From Larus michahellis (taxonomy: Eukaryota; Chordata; Aves; Charadriiformes; Laridae): DNA of 64,000 bases. Both the position numbers and the translations under genes were made by a program. The DNA lies in NCBI RefSeq assembly GCF_964199755.1, contig NW_027436002.1, forward strand, positions 1 through 64,000, read 5' to 3'. This document shows, piece by piece, positions 57,601-64,000 of the stretch. The first letter of the stretch is position 1. Each line of letters opens with the position of its first letter. The notes below the pieces were generated by a model. It searched no databases, had not been told where the DNA came from, and was given only the letters and a program-made list of their open reading frames with translations.

Positions 57601-59572
57601 CCGTAAGGGACGGGTCGCGGGGAAGGCTGGGGTTTGGAGGGGGGGGTCTTTATGGGGCTATAGGGTGCCCTATGGGGTTGTCTGGGGGAGTCCGTAGGGT
57701 GCCTACAGCACCTTGTGGGCTCTATGGGGTGCCTGAAGGGGCTATAGGGTGGCTGGTGGGTCCTTATGGGGCTCTGTGGGGGGGCTGTAGGGTGCCCTGG
57801 GGGGTCTTTAGGGGATTCTGGGAGACCCTCTAGGGTCGCCGTGGCACCTTATGGGCTCTATAGGGTGCGTGAGGGGCTATAGGGTGGCTGGAGTGCCCTT
57901 ATGGGCCTCTATGGGTGCTCCGTGGGGTGGTGTGGGGGCTGGAGGGTGCTCTATGGGGCCGTTTGGGGGGATTATCTAGGGTGCTCGAGGGGGGCTATAG
58001 GATGGCTGGTGGGACCTTATGGAGGGGGGGGTGTCTGGGGGGGTTCTGTGGGGTGCTATGGGGGCTGTAGGGTTTTCTACGGGGTTGGTTGGGGACTCTA
58101 TAGGGTGCGTGAGGGGGCTGGAGTGTCCTTGTGGGGCTCTAGGGGGGCTCTGGGGGGGGCTGGGGGGGCTGTAGGGTGCTCTGTGGGGCTGCTCGGGGAT
58201 TCCGGGGGACTCCATAGGTCCATTGTAGCATCCTATGGGCTCTATAGGGTTCGGAGAGGGGGGTGCAGACGCTGTGGGGCGTTACGTTGCCCTATGGGGT
58301 GGTGTGGCGGCGGGGGGGAGGTGGGGGGTAGGGGAGGGTCTACAGGAGCATTATGGGGGTTTCTAGAAGGTTCCGTGGCCCCCTAGAAGGGGCGCCGTGG
58401 GGACCTATGGATGCTTTGGGGGGGGTTTCCGCAGGATGTCCACGGGACCCATAGAGGGTCCTTTGAGCCCTGTAGGGGTCTGTTGGGCCCTAGAGGGGTC
58501 TGTGGGGGGTCTACAGGGACCTGAAAGGGGTTTAGGAGAATCTATAGGGTGTCAGGGGGGATCTGTAGGGGGTCTACGGGGACCCACAGTGGCGCCGTGG
58601 GTCATGGCCCCCCTCCGTCCCCGCAGGAGGAGCTGTCGCGGCTGCGGCGGAAGCTGGAGAAGCAGCGGAAGGTGGAGGTCTACGCCGACGCCGACCAGAT
58701 CCTCCAGGAGGAGATCAAGGAGTACCGGGTGCGGTGGGGGGGGGGGGGGGGAGCCACCCATGGGTGCCAGGGGCAGGGTGGGCAAGGCTGGGGGTCTGGA
58801 GGACCTTGGGTGGGTCTGGAGAACCCATGGGTGGGTGCTCGAGGACCTTGGGTGGGGTTGGAGGATCTTGGAACGGGCTGGGGGACTTCGGGGTGGGTCT
58901 GAAGGACCTTGGGTGGGGTGGAGGACCCATGGGTGGGTGCTCGAGGACCTTGGGTGGGGTTGGAGGATCTTGGAACGGGCTGGGGGACCTTGGGGTGGGT
59001 CTGGAGGACCTTGGGTGGGGTGGAGGACCCATGGGCAGGTGCTGGAGGCCTTCAGAGGGGGCTGGAGGACCTTGAGTGGAGTTGGAGAACCCATGGATGG
59101 GTACTGGAGGACTTTGGGTGGGACTGGAGAACCTTGGGTGGCTTTGGTCAACCTTGGGTGGGGGTTTGCAGAACTTTGGGTGGGGCTGGAGCACCCATGG
59201 GTGCTGCAGGTCACGCCGCGGGGCCAATGGCCATCTTGTCCCGCCCTCCTTGTTGCCTTTCCCCCATCTCCTGGAGGGTTGGAGGACCTCAGGGTGGGCT
59301 TGGAAGACCAAGGGTGGGCTTGACAGACCATGGGTGGGCTCGGAGCACCCATGGGTGCCACCATGGGGCTGACGGCCATCTTGCCCTGCCCCCAGGCCCG
59401 CCTGACCTGCCCCTGCTGCAACGCCCGCAAGAAGGACGCCGTCCTCACCAAGTGCTTCCACGTCTTCTGCTTCGAGTGCGTGAAGAGCCGCTACGACACC
59501 CGCCAGCGCAAGTGCCCCAAGTGCAACGCTGCCTTCGGCGCCCACGACTTCCACCGCGTCTACATCAGCTAA
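36689..59572 (+). CDS. RNF40: RNF40 (BRE1B), E3 ligase for histone H2B monoubiquitination
   Basis: With RNF20 and the E2 UBE2A/B it monoubiquitinates H2B at the mammalian K120 site. Exons: 36689-36819, 37083-37250, 37836-37987, 38732-38983, 39529-39641, 39968-40114, 41003-41077, 42281-42400, 45095-45274, 47785-47920, 48582-48703, exon 12 at 49248-49712 or 51117-51577, exon 13 at 50152-50269 or 52021-52138, 53435-53584, 56066-56278, 56712-56837, 57438-57578, 58627-58728, 59396-59572. Counting the duplicated pair once, and allowing for two homopolymer errors, the protein is 1027 residues (human 1001). Coiled coils fill most of the length and a C3HC4 RING closes it. Exon 1 lacks one C near 36740 (131 nt; 132 expected) and exon 3 has one extra base in a G run near 37884. 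Conserved sequence resumes after both, so I read them as sequence errors. Confidence 0.95.
37083..47920 (+). CDS. RNF40: RNF40 N-terminal coiled-coil exons 2-10
   Basis: Exon 2: [20 protein letters not shown]. Exon 3: [17 protein letters not shown]. Exon 4 is Ala/Pro-rich, followed by [20 protein letters not shown]. Exon 5: [20 protein letters not shown]. Exon 6: [20 protein letters not shown]. Exon 7: [16 protein letters not shown]. Exon 8: [20 protein letters not shown]. Exon 9: [20 protein letters not shown] and [17 protein letters not shown]. Exon 10: [20 protein letters not shown]. These helices pair with RNF20 in the heteromer. Exon 4 has a tandem acceptor (AAAGCAG) that may add or drop one codon. 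Confidence 0.94.
37251..37835 (+). repeat. CCCCAAAAATGGCCTTGGGGAC repeat in RNF40 intron 2
   Basis: From about 37400 to 37800, units of about 35-38 bp carry GGGACCCCAAAAATGG and GTGGCTCTGGG. AAAATGGCC is the same YY1-like core that fills the SRCAP 3'UTR. Confidence 0.7.
37988..38731 (+). repeat. GGGGGCAATTTGGGG repeat in RNF40 intron 3
   Basis: Irregular units GGGGGCAATTTGGGGG, GGGTGCTGGGGGG and GGGGGGCAGTTCGGGGG fill the intron. Highly G-rich on the coding strand. Confidence 0.7.
38984..39528 (+). repeat. Repeat of about 40 bp in RNF40 intron 4
   Basis: Units CCTTTTTTGGGGGTCAC and CCGGGCACCTGGGTCCC from about 39050 to 39430, then a run of about 20 G near 39478-39493. Confidence 0.7.
39642..39967 (+). 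repeat. CCGTGGGGTTCCGCGGC repeats in RNF40 intron 5
   Basis: Irregular units TCCACGGTGGGTTCCGCGGC and ACGCGGCCGTCGTCTCC, three to four copies. No coding signal is seen. Confidence 0.55.
40115..41002 (+). repeat. GGTGTCCCCAACGTCCC repeat in RNF40 intron 6
   Basis: Short units GTGTCCCCAATGTCCC, GGGTGTCCCTG and AACGTCCCTGG run from 40230 to the acceptor at 41001-41002. C-rich on the coding strand. Confidence 0.7.
41078..42280 (+). repeat. G-rich tandem array of about 41 bp in RNF40 intron 7
   Basis: Between about 41550 and 42060 there are 12-14 units of 40-42 bp (GGTCCTGAGGGGTTTTGGGG, AAGCCTGGGGGGGTTTCGGG). Each unit has four G runs and can fold as a G-quadruplex. Open frames on both strands up to 400 codons are repeat artefacts. 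Confidence 0.85.
42401..45094 (+). repeat. 2.7-kb G-rich minisatellite filling RNF40 intron 8
   Basis: 42430-43550: short units GGGGACGTTGGGGACGTGG, GGGGGCATCAGGAACGTTGG. 43550-44990: a higher-order unit of about 190-260 bp, seven copies, each marked by GTAGGTGACACTGGGGACAC (about 43628, 43888, 44081, 44284, 44521, 44717 and 44908). It is the reverse-complement type of the intron 9 array. Confidence 0.88.
45275..47784 (+). repeat. 2.5-kb C-rich minisatellite filling RNF40 intron 9
   Basis: 45540-46900: units CCCCAACGTCCCCAACATCC, TCCACGTCCCCGATGTCCCC and CACGTCCCACCGTCCCC, with a higher-order period of about 85-100 bp. 46900-47770: diverged TGTCCTCCACGTCCC units. No stop occurs for more than 2.5 kb in the frame of exon 9. 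Confidence 0.88.
47921..48581 (+). repeat. Repeat of about 60 bp in RNF40 intron 10
   Basis: About six units between 48010 and 48330 share GATCTCTACGGTGGGTCTGG, GGGACACTCTGGGATGGTCC and TCCTAGGTCTCTGTGGTGGG. The rest to the acceptor is C-rich single-copy sequence. Confidence 0.7.
49248..50269 (+). CDS. RNF40: RNF40 exons 12 and 13, first copy
   Basis: Exon 12 copy 1 (49248-49712, 465 nt) begins [15 protein letters not shown] and ends in the bases for [16 protein letters not shown], but homopolymer differences put the two ends in different frames. Exon 13 copy 1 (50152-50269) reads [20 protein letters not shown] and [19 protein letters not shown] without a flaw. It is nearly identical to the second copy at 51117-52138. 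The pair is phase-neutral when the exon 12 length is 461, so inclusion of both pairs would keep frame only if copy 1 has the copy 2 length. Confidence 0.75.
50270..50584 (+). repeat. ACACGCTAACG repeat, first block
   Basis: Units of about 10-11 bp (ACGACACGCTA, ATGGCACACTGGCCAC) start at the donor of exon 13 copy 1 (GAG|GTCAGGACGCGCTAACG). The ACACGCTAA kernel matches the PPP4C introns. Confidence 0.8.
50585..52466 (+). repeat. Tandem duplication, copy 2
   Basis: Repeats 48796-50584 nearly base for base. Differences are an extra unit of about 80 bp near 50650-50740 (an added GGCCTAGGGGGCGTAGCCCC block), a few extra ACGCTAA units near 52160, and homopolymer lengths. Exon-to-exon offset between copies is 1869 bp. 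Confidence 0.9.
51117..52138 (+). CDS. RNF40: RNF40 exons 12 and 13, second copy (intact frame)
   Basis: Exon 12 copy 2 (51117-51577, 461 nt) is open throughout: [15 protein letters not shown], then [49 protein letters not shown] and [16 protein letters not shown]. It joins exon 13 copy 2 (52021-52138) in phase. Mammalian RNF40 has the same arrangement, with a low-complexity linker before LRAELK and [10 protein letters not shown]. The linker is far more Pro/Glu-rich here. Confidence 0.88.
52139..52850 (+). repeat. ACACGCTAACG repeat, second block with three higher-order units
   Basis: The same short unit with a larger period of about 145-190 bp marked by GGCACACCGGCCACA or GGCACACTGGCCACA (about 52231, 52353, 52496, 52627 and 52762). 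It begins at the donor of exon 13 copy 2. Confidence 0.85.
52851..53434 (+). repeat. CRE-like GTGACGTCAC array in RNF40 intron 13
   Basis: From about 52890 to 53350, units of about 17-25 bp carry GTGACGTCACAC, GATGACGTCATG and CACGGTGACGTC. At least four exact TGACGTCA CRE octamers are seen (about 53050, 53128, 53206 and 53220), with many one-off variants. Confidence 0.75.
53435..58728 (+). CDS. RNF40: RNF40 C-terminal coiled-coil exons 14-18
   Basis: Exon 14 (53435-53584): [20 protein letters not shown]. Exon 15 (56066-56278): [20 protein letters not shown] and [20 protein letters not shown]. Exon 16 (56712-56837): [20 protein letters not shown]. Exon 17 (57438-57578): [20 protein letters not shown]. 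Exon 18 (58627-58728): [20 protein letters not shown]. All are multiples of three and phase 0. This part leads into the RING and contains the helices that contact the E2 and nucleosome in Bre1-family proteins. Confidence 0.95.
53585..55625 (+). repeat. 2-kb ETS-motif minisatellite in RNF40 intron 14
   Basis: Units of about 30-50 bp built from GGCGGGACTTCCGGGGG, GCAGGACTTTCTGGGGCGAG and GGGGGAGGGACTGCC. By eye about 55-60 copies of ACTTCCGG, whose complement CCGGAAGT is the ETS consensus. The higher-order units are shuffled, not regular. Open frames up to 727 codons (53421-55604) are artefacts of a stop-poor unit. Confidence 0.88.
55626..56065 (+). repeat. Diverged tail of the ACTTCCGG repeat
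   Basis: Looser units GGACTTCCGGGGTGGGAATT and GGACTTCGGGGGG, then a CpG-rich stretch with GACGTCACGC and GTGACGTCAC near 55990-56020, just before exon 15. Confidence 0.65.
56279..56711 (+). repeat. RNF40 intron 15 with exon-like relics
   Basis: GGACCCAGG-type repeats enclose two exon-like pieces. 56396-56438 reads [16 protein letters not shown] and is followed by GTGGGACCCAGG, as exon 15 is. 56563-56620 reads [15 protein letters not shown] after TCTTTAG and resembles the exon 16 start [17 protein letters not shown]. Confidence 0.55.
56838..57437 (+). repeat. GGGGACCCAGGTGTCCAGGGG repeat in RNF40 intron 16
   Basis: Includes a duplicated block of about 90 bp (TTTGGGAGCTCAGGTCAACC, CAGTCAACAGGGATCCAGGG, GATCAAGGTCAGAGGGGACC) at about 56917 and 57086. 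The GACCCAGGTGTC kernel is shared with PPP4C and SRCAP introns. Confidence 0.8.
57579..58626 (+). repeat. CTATAGGGTGCCCTATGGGG repeat in RNF40 intron 17
   Basis: Units of 25-40 bp (GGGCTATAGGGTGGCTGG, TCCTTATGGGGCTCTGTGGG) in loose higher-order units of about 180 bp near 57640-58260. Confidence 0.7.
58729..59395 (+). repeat. GGAGGACCTTGGGTGGG repeat in RNF40 intron 18
   Basis: Units of about 33 bp (GGTCTGGAGGACCTTGGGTG, GAGGACCCATGGGTGGGTGC). A block of about 110 bp is duplicated at 58815 and 58925. Exact palindromes GCACCCATGGGTGC lie at 59191-59204 and 59345-59358. Confidence 0.8.
59396..59572 (+). CDS. RNF40: RNF40 RING-finger exon
   Basis: Encodes [45 protein letters not shown] and the C-terminal HDFHRVYIS, then TAA at 59570-59572. 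The eight zinc ligands of a C3HC4 RING (CPCC, KCFH, FCFEC, CPKC) are all present. Only conservative changes from the mammalian exon are seen. Confidence 0.97.
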   Translation, partial: ARLTCPCCNARKKDAVLTKCFHVFCFECVKSRYDTRQRKCPKCNAAFGAHDFHRVYIS

Positions 59573-60480
59573 GCCCCACGGCCACCCCACAGCTGCCCCA
59601 CGGCACCTGTGGGCGCTCCCTGGCCAACCATGGGCCTTGGAGGTTGTTCACCACCACCTTGGAGGACCATGGTTTCCTCTGTGTCCATGTTAGTTGAACC
59701 CCATGGAGGTCCTCAACGACCCCTGGGTGCCCTGTGAGACCTATGGGTGCCCCATAGCGACCCACAGCACCCATGGGTGCCCCATTGTCAACTGTGGGCC
59801 TTGAAGGTGGGTCAACACCACCTTGGAGGACCGTTATTTTTTTCTGTTTGTGTGTTAGTTGAATCCCCTGGTGATCCTTGACCACCCATGGGTGCCCCAT
59901 GAGACCCACGGGTGCCCCATAGTGACCCACGGCACCCATGGGTGCCCTGTGGTCAACTGTGGGTCTTGGAGTTGGGTCATCACCACCTTGGAGGACCATG
60001 TTTTTCTCTGTTTCTGTGTTAATTGAACCCCATGGTGATTCTTGGCCACCCCTGGGTGCCCCCTGAGACCTGTGGGTGCCCCATAGCGACCCACAGCACC
60101 CATGGGTGCCCCATGGTCACCCACAGGTGCTCCACGGTCAACTGTGAGCCTTGGAGGTGAGTCAACACCATCTTGGAGGACCATTGTTTTCTCTGTTTCT
60201 GTGTTAGTTGAACCCCATGGTGATCCTTGACCACCCCTGGGTGCCCCATAGCAACCCATGGCACCCAGGGGTGCTCCATGGCCAGCTGTGGGTCTTGGAG
60301 ATGGGTCATCACCACCTTGGAGGACCACAACTTGCTTCGTGTCTGTGTCGGCTGACCCTTGGGTGCCCAGTGACACCGATGGGTGCCCCATGGCAACCCA
60401 CGGCACCCAGGGGTGACCTAGGGGTGGCCCCGCCCCCTTCCCCACCCCCATCCCACCCAATAAAGTGCTTGGAGCTGTGG
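59573..60480 (+). other. RNF40: RNF40 3'UTR made of tandem units of about 150 bp
   Basis: Five units (starting near 59605, 59760, 59925, 60090 and 60255) share ACTGTGGGTCTTGGAGGTGG, CACCACCTTGGAGGACCATG, TTTTCTCTGTTTCTGTGTTA, GTTGAACCCCATGGTGATCC and CACCCATGGGTGCCCCATAG. Palindromes GCACCCATGGGTGC lie at 59767, 59932 and 60096. The array extends almost to the polyadenylation signal. Confidence 0.85.
60459..60464 (+). terminator. RNF40: RNF40 polyadenylation signal AATAAA
   Basis: AATAAA in CACCCAATAAAGTGCTTGG, followed by a GT-rich region (TGTGGCCGTGGCTGCGTGG). It is the only canonical hexamer after the RNF40 stop. Confidence 0.9.
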
Positions 60481-60544
60481 CCGTGGCTGCGTGGGGCTGC
60501 TGGGGGGACCCGGGCGTCCATGGGAGGGTCACCCAAGGGGGGGT

Positions 60545-61260
60545 GAGACCATAGAGAGGGGTGGGAAGAGGTTCCAGAGGGTCGGCATGACCACAGATGC
60601 TCCCGCGGTACCATAGAGAGGTGGGGAAGAGGTACCAGAGGGGCTGTACGGCCATAGAGACTGGCGGGGAGGGTGGGCTGGAGCGTCCCGCGGAACCATA
60701 GAGACGTGGCGCCACGCTGGCAGCCATAGAGTGCTGGAGGCCGTCTGTCCTAGAGCGGGGACCTAGGCCTCAGTGGCACCATAGAGACCTGGCGGACCGC
60801 AGCCCAGCCTGCCTCCACAGGGACCATAGAGTGCTGGCGGGCCGCGGCCCAGCCCGCCTAAGGGGAGACCATAGAGACCCGGCGGACCGCGGCCCAGCCC
60901 GCCTAAGGGGAGACCATAGAGACCTGGCGGACCGCGGCCCAGCCCGCCTAAGGGGAGACCATAGAGACCCGGCGGACCGCGGCCCAGCCCGCCTAAGGGG
61001 AGACCATAGAGACCGGCGGACCGCGGCCCAGCCCGCCTAAGGGGAGACCATAGAGACCCGGCGGACCGCGGCCCAGCCCGCCTAAGGGGAGACCATAGAG
61101 ATCTGGCGGACCGCGGCCCAGCCCGCCTAAGGGGAGACCATAGAGACCTGGCGGACCGCGGCCCAGCCCGCCTAAGGGGAGACCATAGAGACCCGGCGGA
61201 CCGCGGCCCAGCCCGCCTAAGGGGAGACCATAGAGACCCGGCGGACCGCGGCCCAGCGCG
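60545..61260 (+). repeat. 45-bp tandem array before RUSF1
   Basis: About ten units of 45 bp from about 60820 to 61255 (GACCATAGAGACCCGGCGGA, CCGCGGCCCAGCCCGCCTAA, GGGGA), preceded by diverged copies (CCATAGAGA) from 60545. As 45 is a multiple of 3, the complement gives a 15-residue protein-like repeat (LGRGPPGLYGLPLGG), which is not credible as a gene. It is CpG-dense and abuts the RUSF1 start. Confidence 0.88.
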
Positions 61261-61292
61261 CCCCGGAAGCGCGGGGCCTGCAGCGGTGCGGG

Positions 61293-63445
61293 ATGGAGCG
61301 GACGGAGGGTACCGGGGAGGGAGGGGGAGGGACACGGGGACCCCCCCCGACCCCACCCCGCGCCCCCCCGTGTCCCCCCCTCGGCCCCGTGTCCCCGTGA
61401 CAACCCCCCCCATGTCCCCAGGTGCCCCCTGTGACCCCCCCCCGTGTCCCCGAGCCCTCCATGTGTCGTCCCCCCCCCGTGTCCCTCTATGACCCCCCCC
61501 CATGTCCCCCTATGACCATGACCCCCCCCAACGTCCCCCGGCCCCCCAAATGTCCCCAGGCCCCCTCTCATCCCCACAATGTCCCCCCCCCCGTGTCCCA
61601 AGTCGCCCCCCAACACCCCCAAACCCCCTCCCCCCACGGCCTGTCCCCCTCCGTGCCCCCCCCGTGACCTCCCATGTGTCCCCCCCCCCCGGCCCCCCCC
61701 GGTGCCCCCCCCCGCGTTCCCAATGTCCCCCTCAAATGTCCCCGAGGGCTTCTATGTCCCCCCCCATGTCACGCCCCCCCCCCCCCCAATGTTCCCCCGA
61801 ACGTCCCCACGTGACCCGCCCCCCCCCCCCAACCCCCTCCATCTCCCGTGTCGTGTCTCCCCCCCCGCCCCTTTCCACGTCCCCGCAGGCCCCCCCACGT
61901 CCCCCCCCCTCTGCCGGGAGCTCTGGGGTCCCCGTGAAGCCGCCCAGTACCGGGGGGACCCCCGGGGGGGGCTCCAGCGCCTCGTCCCCCCCGGCGCCGG
62001 CCCCGATTCCTGCCTGCGCCGCGCTGCCGCCGTGAGAGGGGCTGGGGGGGGGGGGGCTACTTTGGGGGGGGGGGGTGTCTAATGGGGTGCTGGGGGAGTC
62101 CTGGGGGGGGGCTACTGGGGTTCGGGGGGGCCTTGGGGGGCGTCTAATGGGGTCCGGGGGGCGTTACTGGGGTCCTGGGGGGGTTATTGGGATCTGGGGG
62201 GGTCCGGGGGGGGGGGGGGGGCGGGGCGGCTAACGGTGTCCCGGGGGGGGGCTTCTGGGGGAGATATTTGGGTTCGGTGGGGGGGGGTCCAGTGGGGTCC
62301 TGGGGGAGATAATGGGGTGCTGGGGGGGGGGTCTGGGGGGCTACTGGGGTCCTGTGAGGGCTACTGGGCTCCAGGGGGGCTACTGGGGCCCGGGGGGGGG
62401 GGGGGGGGAGGTTCCTGAGAGAGGTATTGGGGTCCTGGGGGGGCGGGGGGGGGGGTCTAATGGGGTTCGGGGGGGGCCTTGGAGGGGGTGTAATGGGGCC
62501 TTGGGGGAGATAAAGGGGTGCTGGGGGGGTTCGGCGGGGGGCTGCTGGGGTCTGGGGGGGGTCCTGGGGGAGATAATGGGGTGCTGGGGGGGATCTAATG
62601 GGTCCTGGGGGGGCTACTGGGATCCTGGGGGGGGGCTACTGGGGTCCTAGTGGGGTTATTAGGCTCTGGGGGGGTCCTGGCGGGGCGGGGGGGGGCTAAT
62701 GGTGTCCCGGGGGGGGCACTTCTGGGGGAGATATTTGGGTTCGGGGGGGGGTCCAATGGGGTCCTGGGGGAGATAATGGGGTGCTGGGGGGGGTTCTGGG
62801 GGGGCTACTGGGCGCTGGGGGGAGCTACTGGGGCCGGGGGGGGGTCCTCAGGGAGATATTGGGGTCCTGGGGGGGGGAGTCTAATGGGGTTTGGGGGGCC
62901 TTGGGGGGGGTTTAATGGGGTCTTAGGGGGGGGTATTGGCCTCTGGGGGGGTCCTGGCGGGGGGGTCTAATGGTGTTCTGGTGGGGGGCTCCTGTGGGAA
63001 ATATTTGGGTTCGGGGGGGGCTACTGGGGTCCGGGGGGGGCTACTGGGGTCCAGGGGGGGCTACTGGGGCCTGGGGGGGGGGGGTTCCTGAGGGAGATAT
63101 TGGGGTCCTGGGGGGGGGGGATCTAATGGGGCTCGGGGGGGGGCCTTGGGGGGGGGTTTAATGGGGTCCTGGATGAGATGTTGGGGTCGGGGGGGGGATC
63201 TAATGTGTTCTGGGGGGGGGCTACTGGGATCCTGGGGGGGGGCTACTGGGGTCCAGGGGAGTTATGGGGATCTGGGGGGGGGGGGGGGGGGCGGCATTGG
63301 GGTCCAAGGGGGGGTTACTGGGTTTTTGGGGGGGTCCCTGACACCCCTCCCCCATGCCCCCCCCCAGCGGGTGCTGCTGCCCCAGGGTTACCCCGAGAGC
63401 GTCAGCCCCGACTATCTCCAGTACCAGTGCTGGGACTGCCTGCAG
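61293..63445 (+). CDS. RUSF1: RUSF1 (C16orf58), RUS family member 1, first three exons (3' part outside window)
   Basis: A DUF647/RUS-family protein related to plant ROOT UV-B SENSITIVE. Its function in animals is not established. Exons: 61293-61308 (MERTE plus one base), 61889-62031 and 63368-63445, with GT-AG borders and phases 1 then 0. Exon 2 gives PPLCRELWGPREAAQYRGD, matching the mammalian TPLCSEQFGSGEA position. Exon 3 gives RVLLPQGYPESVSPDYLQYQ and CWDCLQ, matching the family signature FLPQGFPDSVSPDYLPYQLW. The window ends in intron 3. The upstream CCGGAAGC near 61264 is an ETS-like promoter site. The short first exon is inferred from phase and position. Confidence 0.85.
61309..61888 (+). 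repeat. C-rich RUSF1 intron 1
   Basis: Units CCCCCCGTGTCCCC, CATGTCCCC and CAATGTCCCCC throughout. Open frames here are by-products. No other feature is seen. Confidence 0.65.
62032..63367 (+). repeat. G-rich minisatellite in RUSF1 intron 2
   Basis: Units GGGGGGGCTACTGGGGTCCT, GGGAGATAATGGGGTGCTGG and GGGGTCTAATGGGG, with a higher-order period of about 400 bp. The series TTTGGGTTCGG / TAATGGGGT / CTACTGGG is seen three times from 62260. Strong G-quadruplex potential on the coding strand. Confidence 0.75.
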
Positions 63446-64000
63446 GTGCGACTGGGAGGGACTGGGAGGTGCTGGGAGGAGACTGGGAGGGAGTGGGAGG
63501 GAGTGGGAGGAGACTGGGAGGAGACTGGGAGGGAGTGGGAGGTGCTGGGAGGAGACTGGGAGGGACTGGGGGGGCGCTGGGAGGTGGCTGGGAGGGAGCT
63601 GGGGGCTACTGGGAGGGACCGGGAGGTAACTGGGAGGGCGTCAGGCTGAGTAAGGGGTTACTGGGAGGTAAGTGGGTGGTAACTGGGAGCACTGGGAGGG
63701 GCTGGGGGCCAGTAGGACGTAACTCGGAGGCGGCCGGGGGCTACTGGGAGGTAACTGGGAGGGCGTCAGGGTGAGTAAGGGGTTACTGGGGGGTAAGTGG
63801 GTGGTAACTGGGAGCACTGGGAGGGGCTGGGGGCCAGTAGGACGTAACTCGGAGGTGGCTGGGGGCTACTGGGAGGTAACTGGGAGGGCGTCAGGCTGAG
63901 TAGGGGGTTACTGGGAGGTAACTGGGAGGGCGTCAGGGTGAGTAAGGGGTTACTGGGGGGTAAGTGGGTGGTAACTGGGAGCACTGGGAGGGGCTGGGGG
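63446..64000 (+). repeat. ACTGGGAGGTAACTGGGAGGG minisatellite in RUSF1 intron 3
   Basis: 63446-63640: GGGAGGAGACTGGGAGGGA units of about 20 bp starting at the donor. 63640-64000: two to three units of about 130 bp carrying GGGCGTCAGGCTGAGTAAGG, GGTAAGTGGGTGGTAACTGG and GGGGCCAGTAGGACGTAACT. The array continues past the window. Confidence 0.8.

Noticed and set aside
60763-61637. Minus-strand frames with a 15-residue repeat (GLGRGPPGLYGLPLG)
   Set aside because: A by-product of a 45-bp unit, which is a multiple of three. No splice signals or homology are seen.
1-64000. Endogenous retrovirus, LTR element or other virus-like insertion
   Set aside because: I saw no recognisable gag, pol or env-like segment and no paired terminal repeats. 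The repeats here are tandem minisatellites.
1-64000. tRNA, rRNA or snoRNA genes
   Set aside because: No cloverleaf with A/B boxes and no rRNA-like stretch was recognised. An intronic snoRNA cannot be excluded by eye, but I cannot support one.
1-64000. Bacterial or other microbial origin given the very high GC
   Set aside because: Conserved exons with GT-AG introns, AATAAA signals and vertebrate-specific proteins rule this out.

Overview
This window is vertebrate nuclear DNA: spliced genes with GT-AG introns, CpG-island promoters, AATAAA signals and no operons. It is extremely GC-rich. Exons code for almost unchanged vertebrate proteins, while nearly every intron is filled by G- or C-rich minisatellites. 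That mix, the short gene-to-gene distances and the gene content (PPP4C, SRCAP, RNF40 and RUSF1, which lie on human 16p11.2) suggest a small GC-rich bird microchromosome. The avian assignment is inference.

Layout, all on the + strand. (1) 1-4491: the 3' five exons of PPP4C, then its 3'UTR to about 5.27 kb. (2) About 5.3-6.0 kb: a CpG-island promoter with three TCTCGCGAGA motifs and a CRE. It drives SRCAP (main CDS 8098-34243, 31 exons, 2325 residues), whose 3'UTR ends at AATAAA 35953. Two further upstream exons (7200-7273, 7370-7500) are in phase and probably coding. (3) 36.45-36.69 kb: the RNF40 promoter. RNF40 itself covers 36689-59572, with AATAAA at 60459. Its exons 12 and 13 occur twice in a near-identical tandem duplication of about 1.8 kb. 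(4) 61293 onward: the first three exons of RUSF1, cut by the window edge.

How the genes relate. SRCAP (H2A.Z deposition) and RNF40 (H2B monoubiquitination) are both chromatin regulators. PP4 is a nuclear and cytoplasmic phosphatase, and RUSF1 is a poorly understood membrane-type protein. Nothing here shows co-regulation beyond the tight head-to-tail packing.

The unusual content is non-coding. It includes a roughly 2-kb array of ETS-like motifs, YY1-like arrays that flip orientation in the SRCAP 3'UTR, and two multi-kilobase minisatellites in opposite orientation on either side of RNF40 exon 9. A 14-bp perfect palindrome recurs in all three larger genes, one intron repeat appears to have grown from an adjacent exon and its splice donor, and repeat kernels are shared between genes. 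Several exon frame breaks of one base, all in homopolymers, look like sequencing error. I recognise no virus-like element, tRNA, rRNA or CRISPR array.
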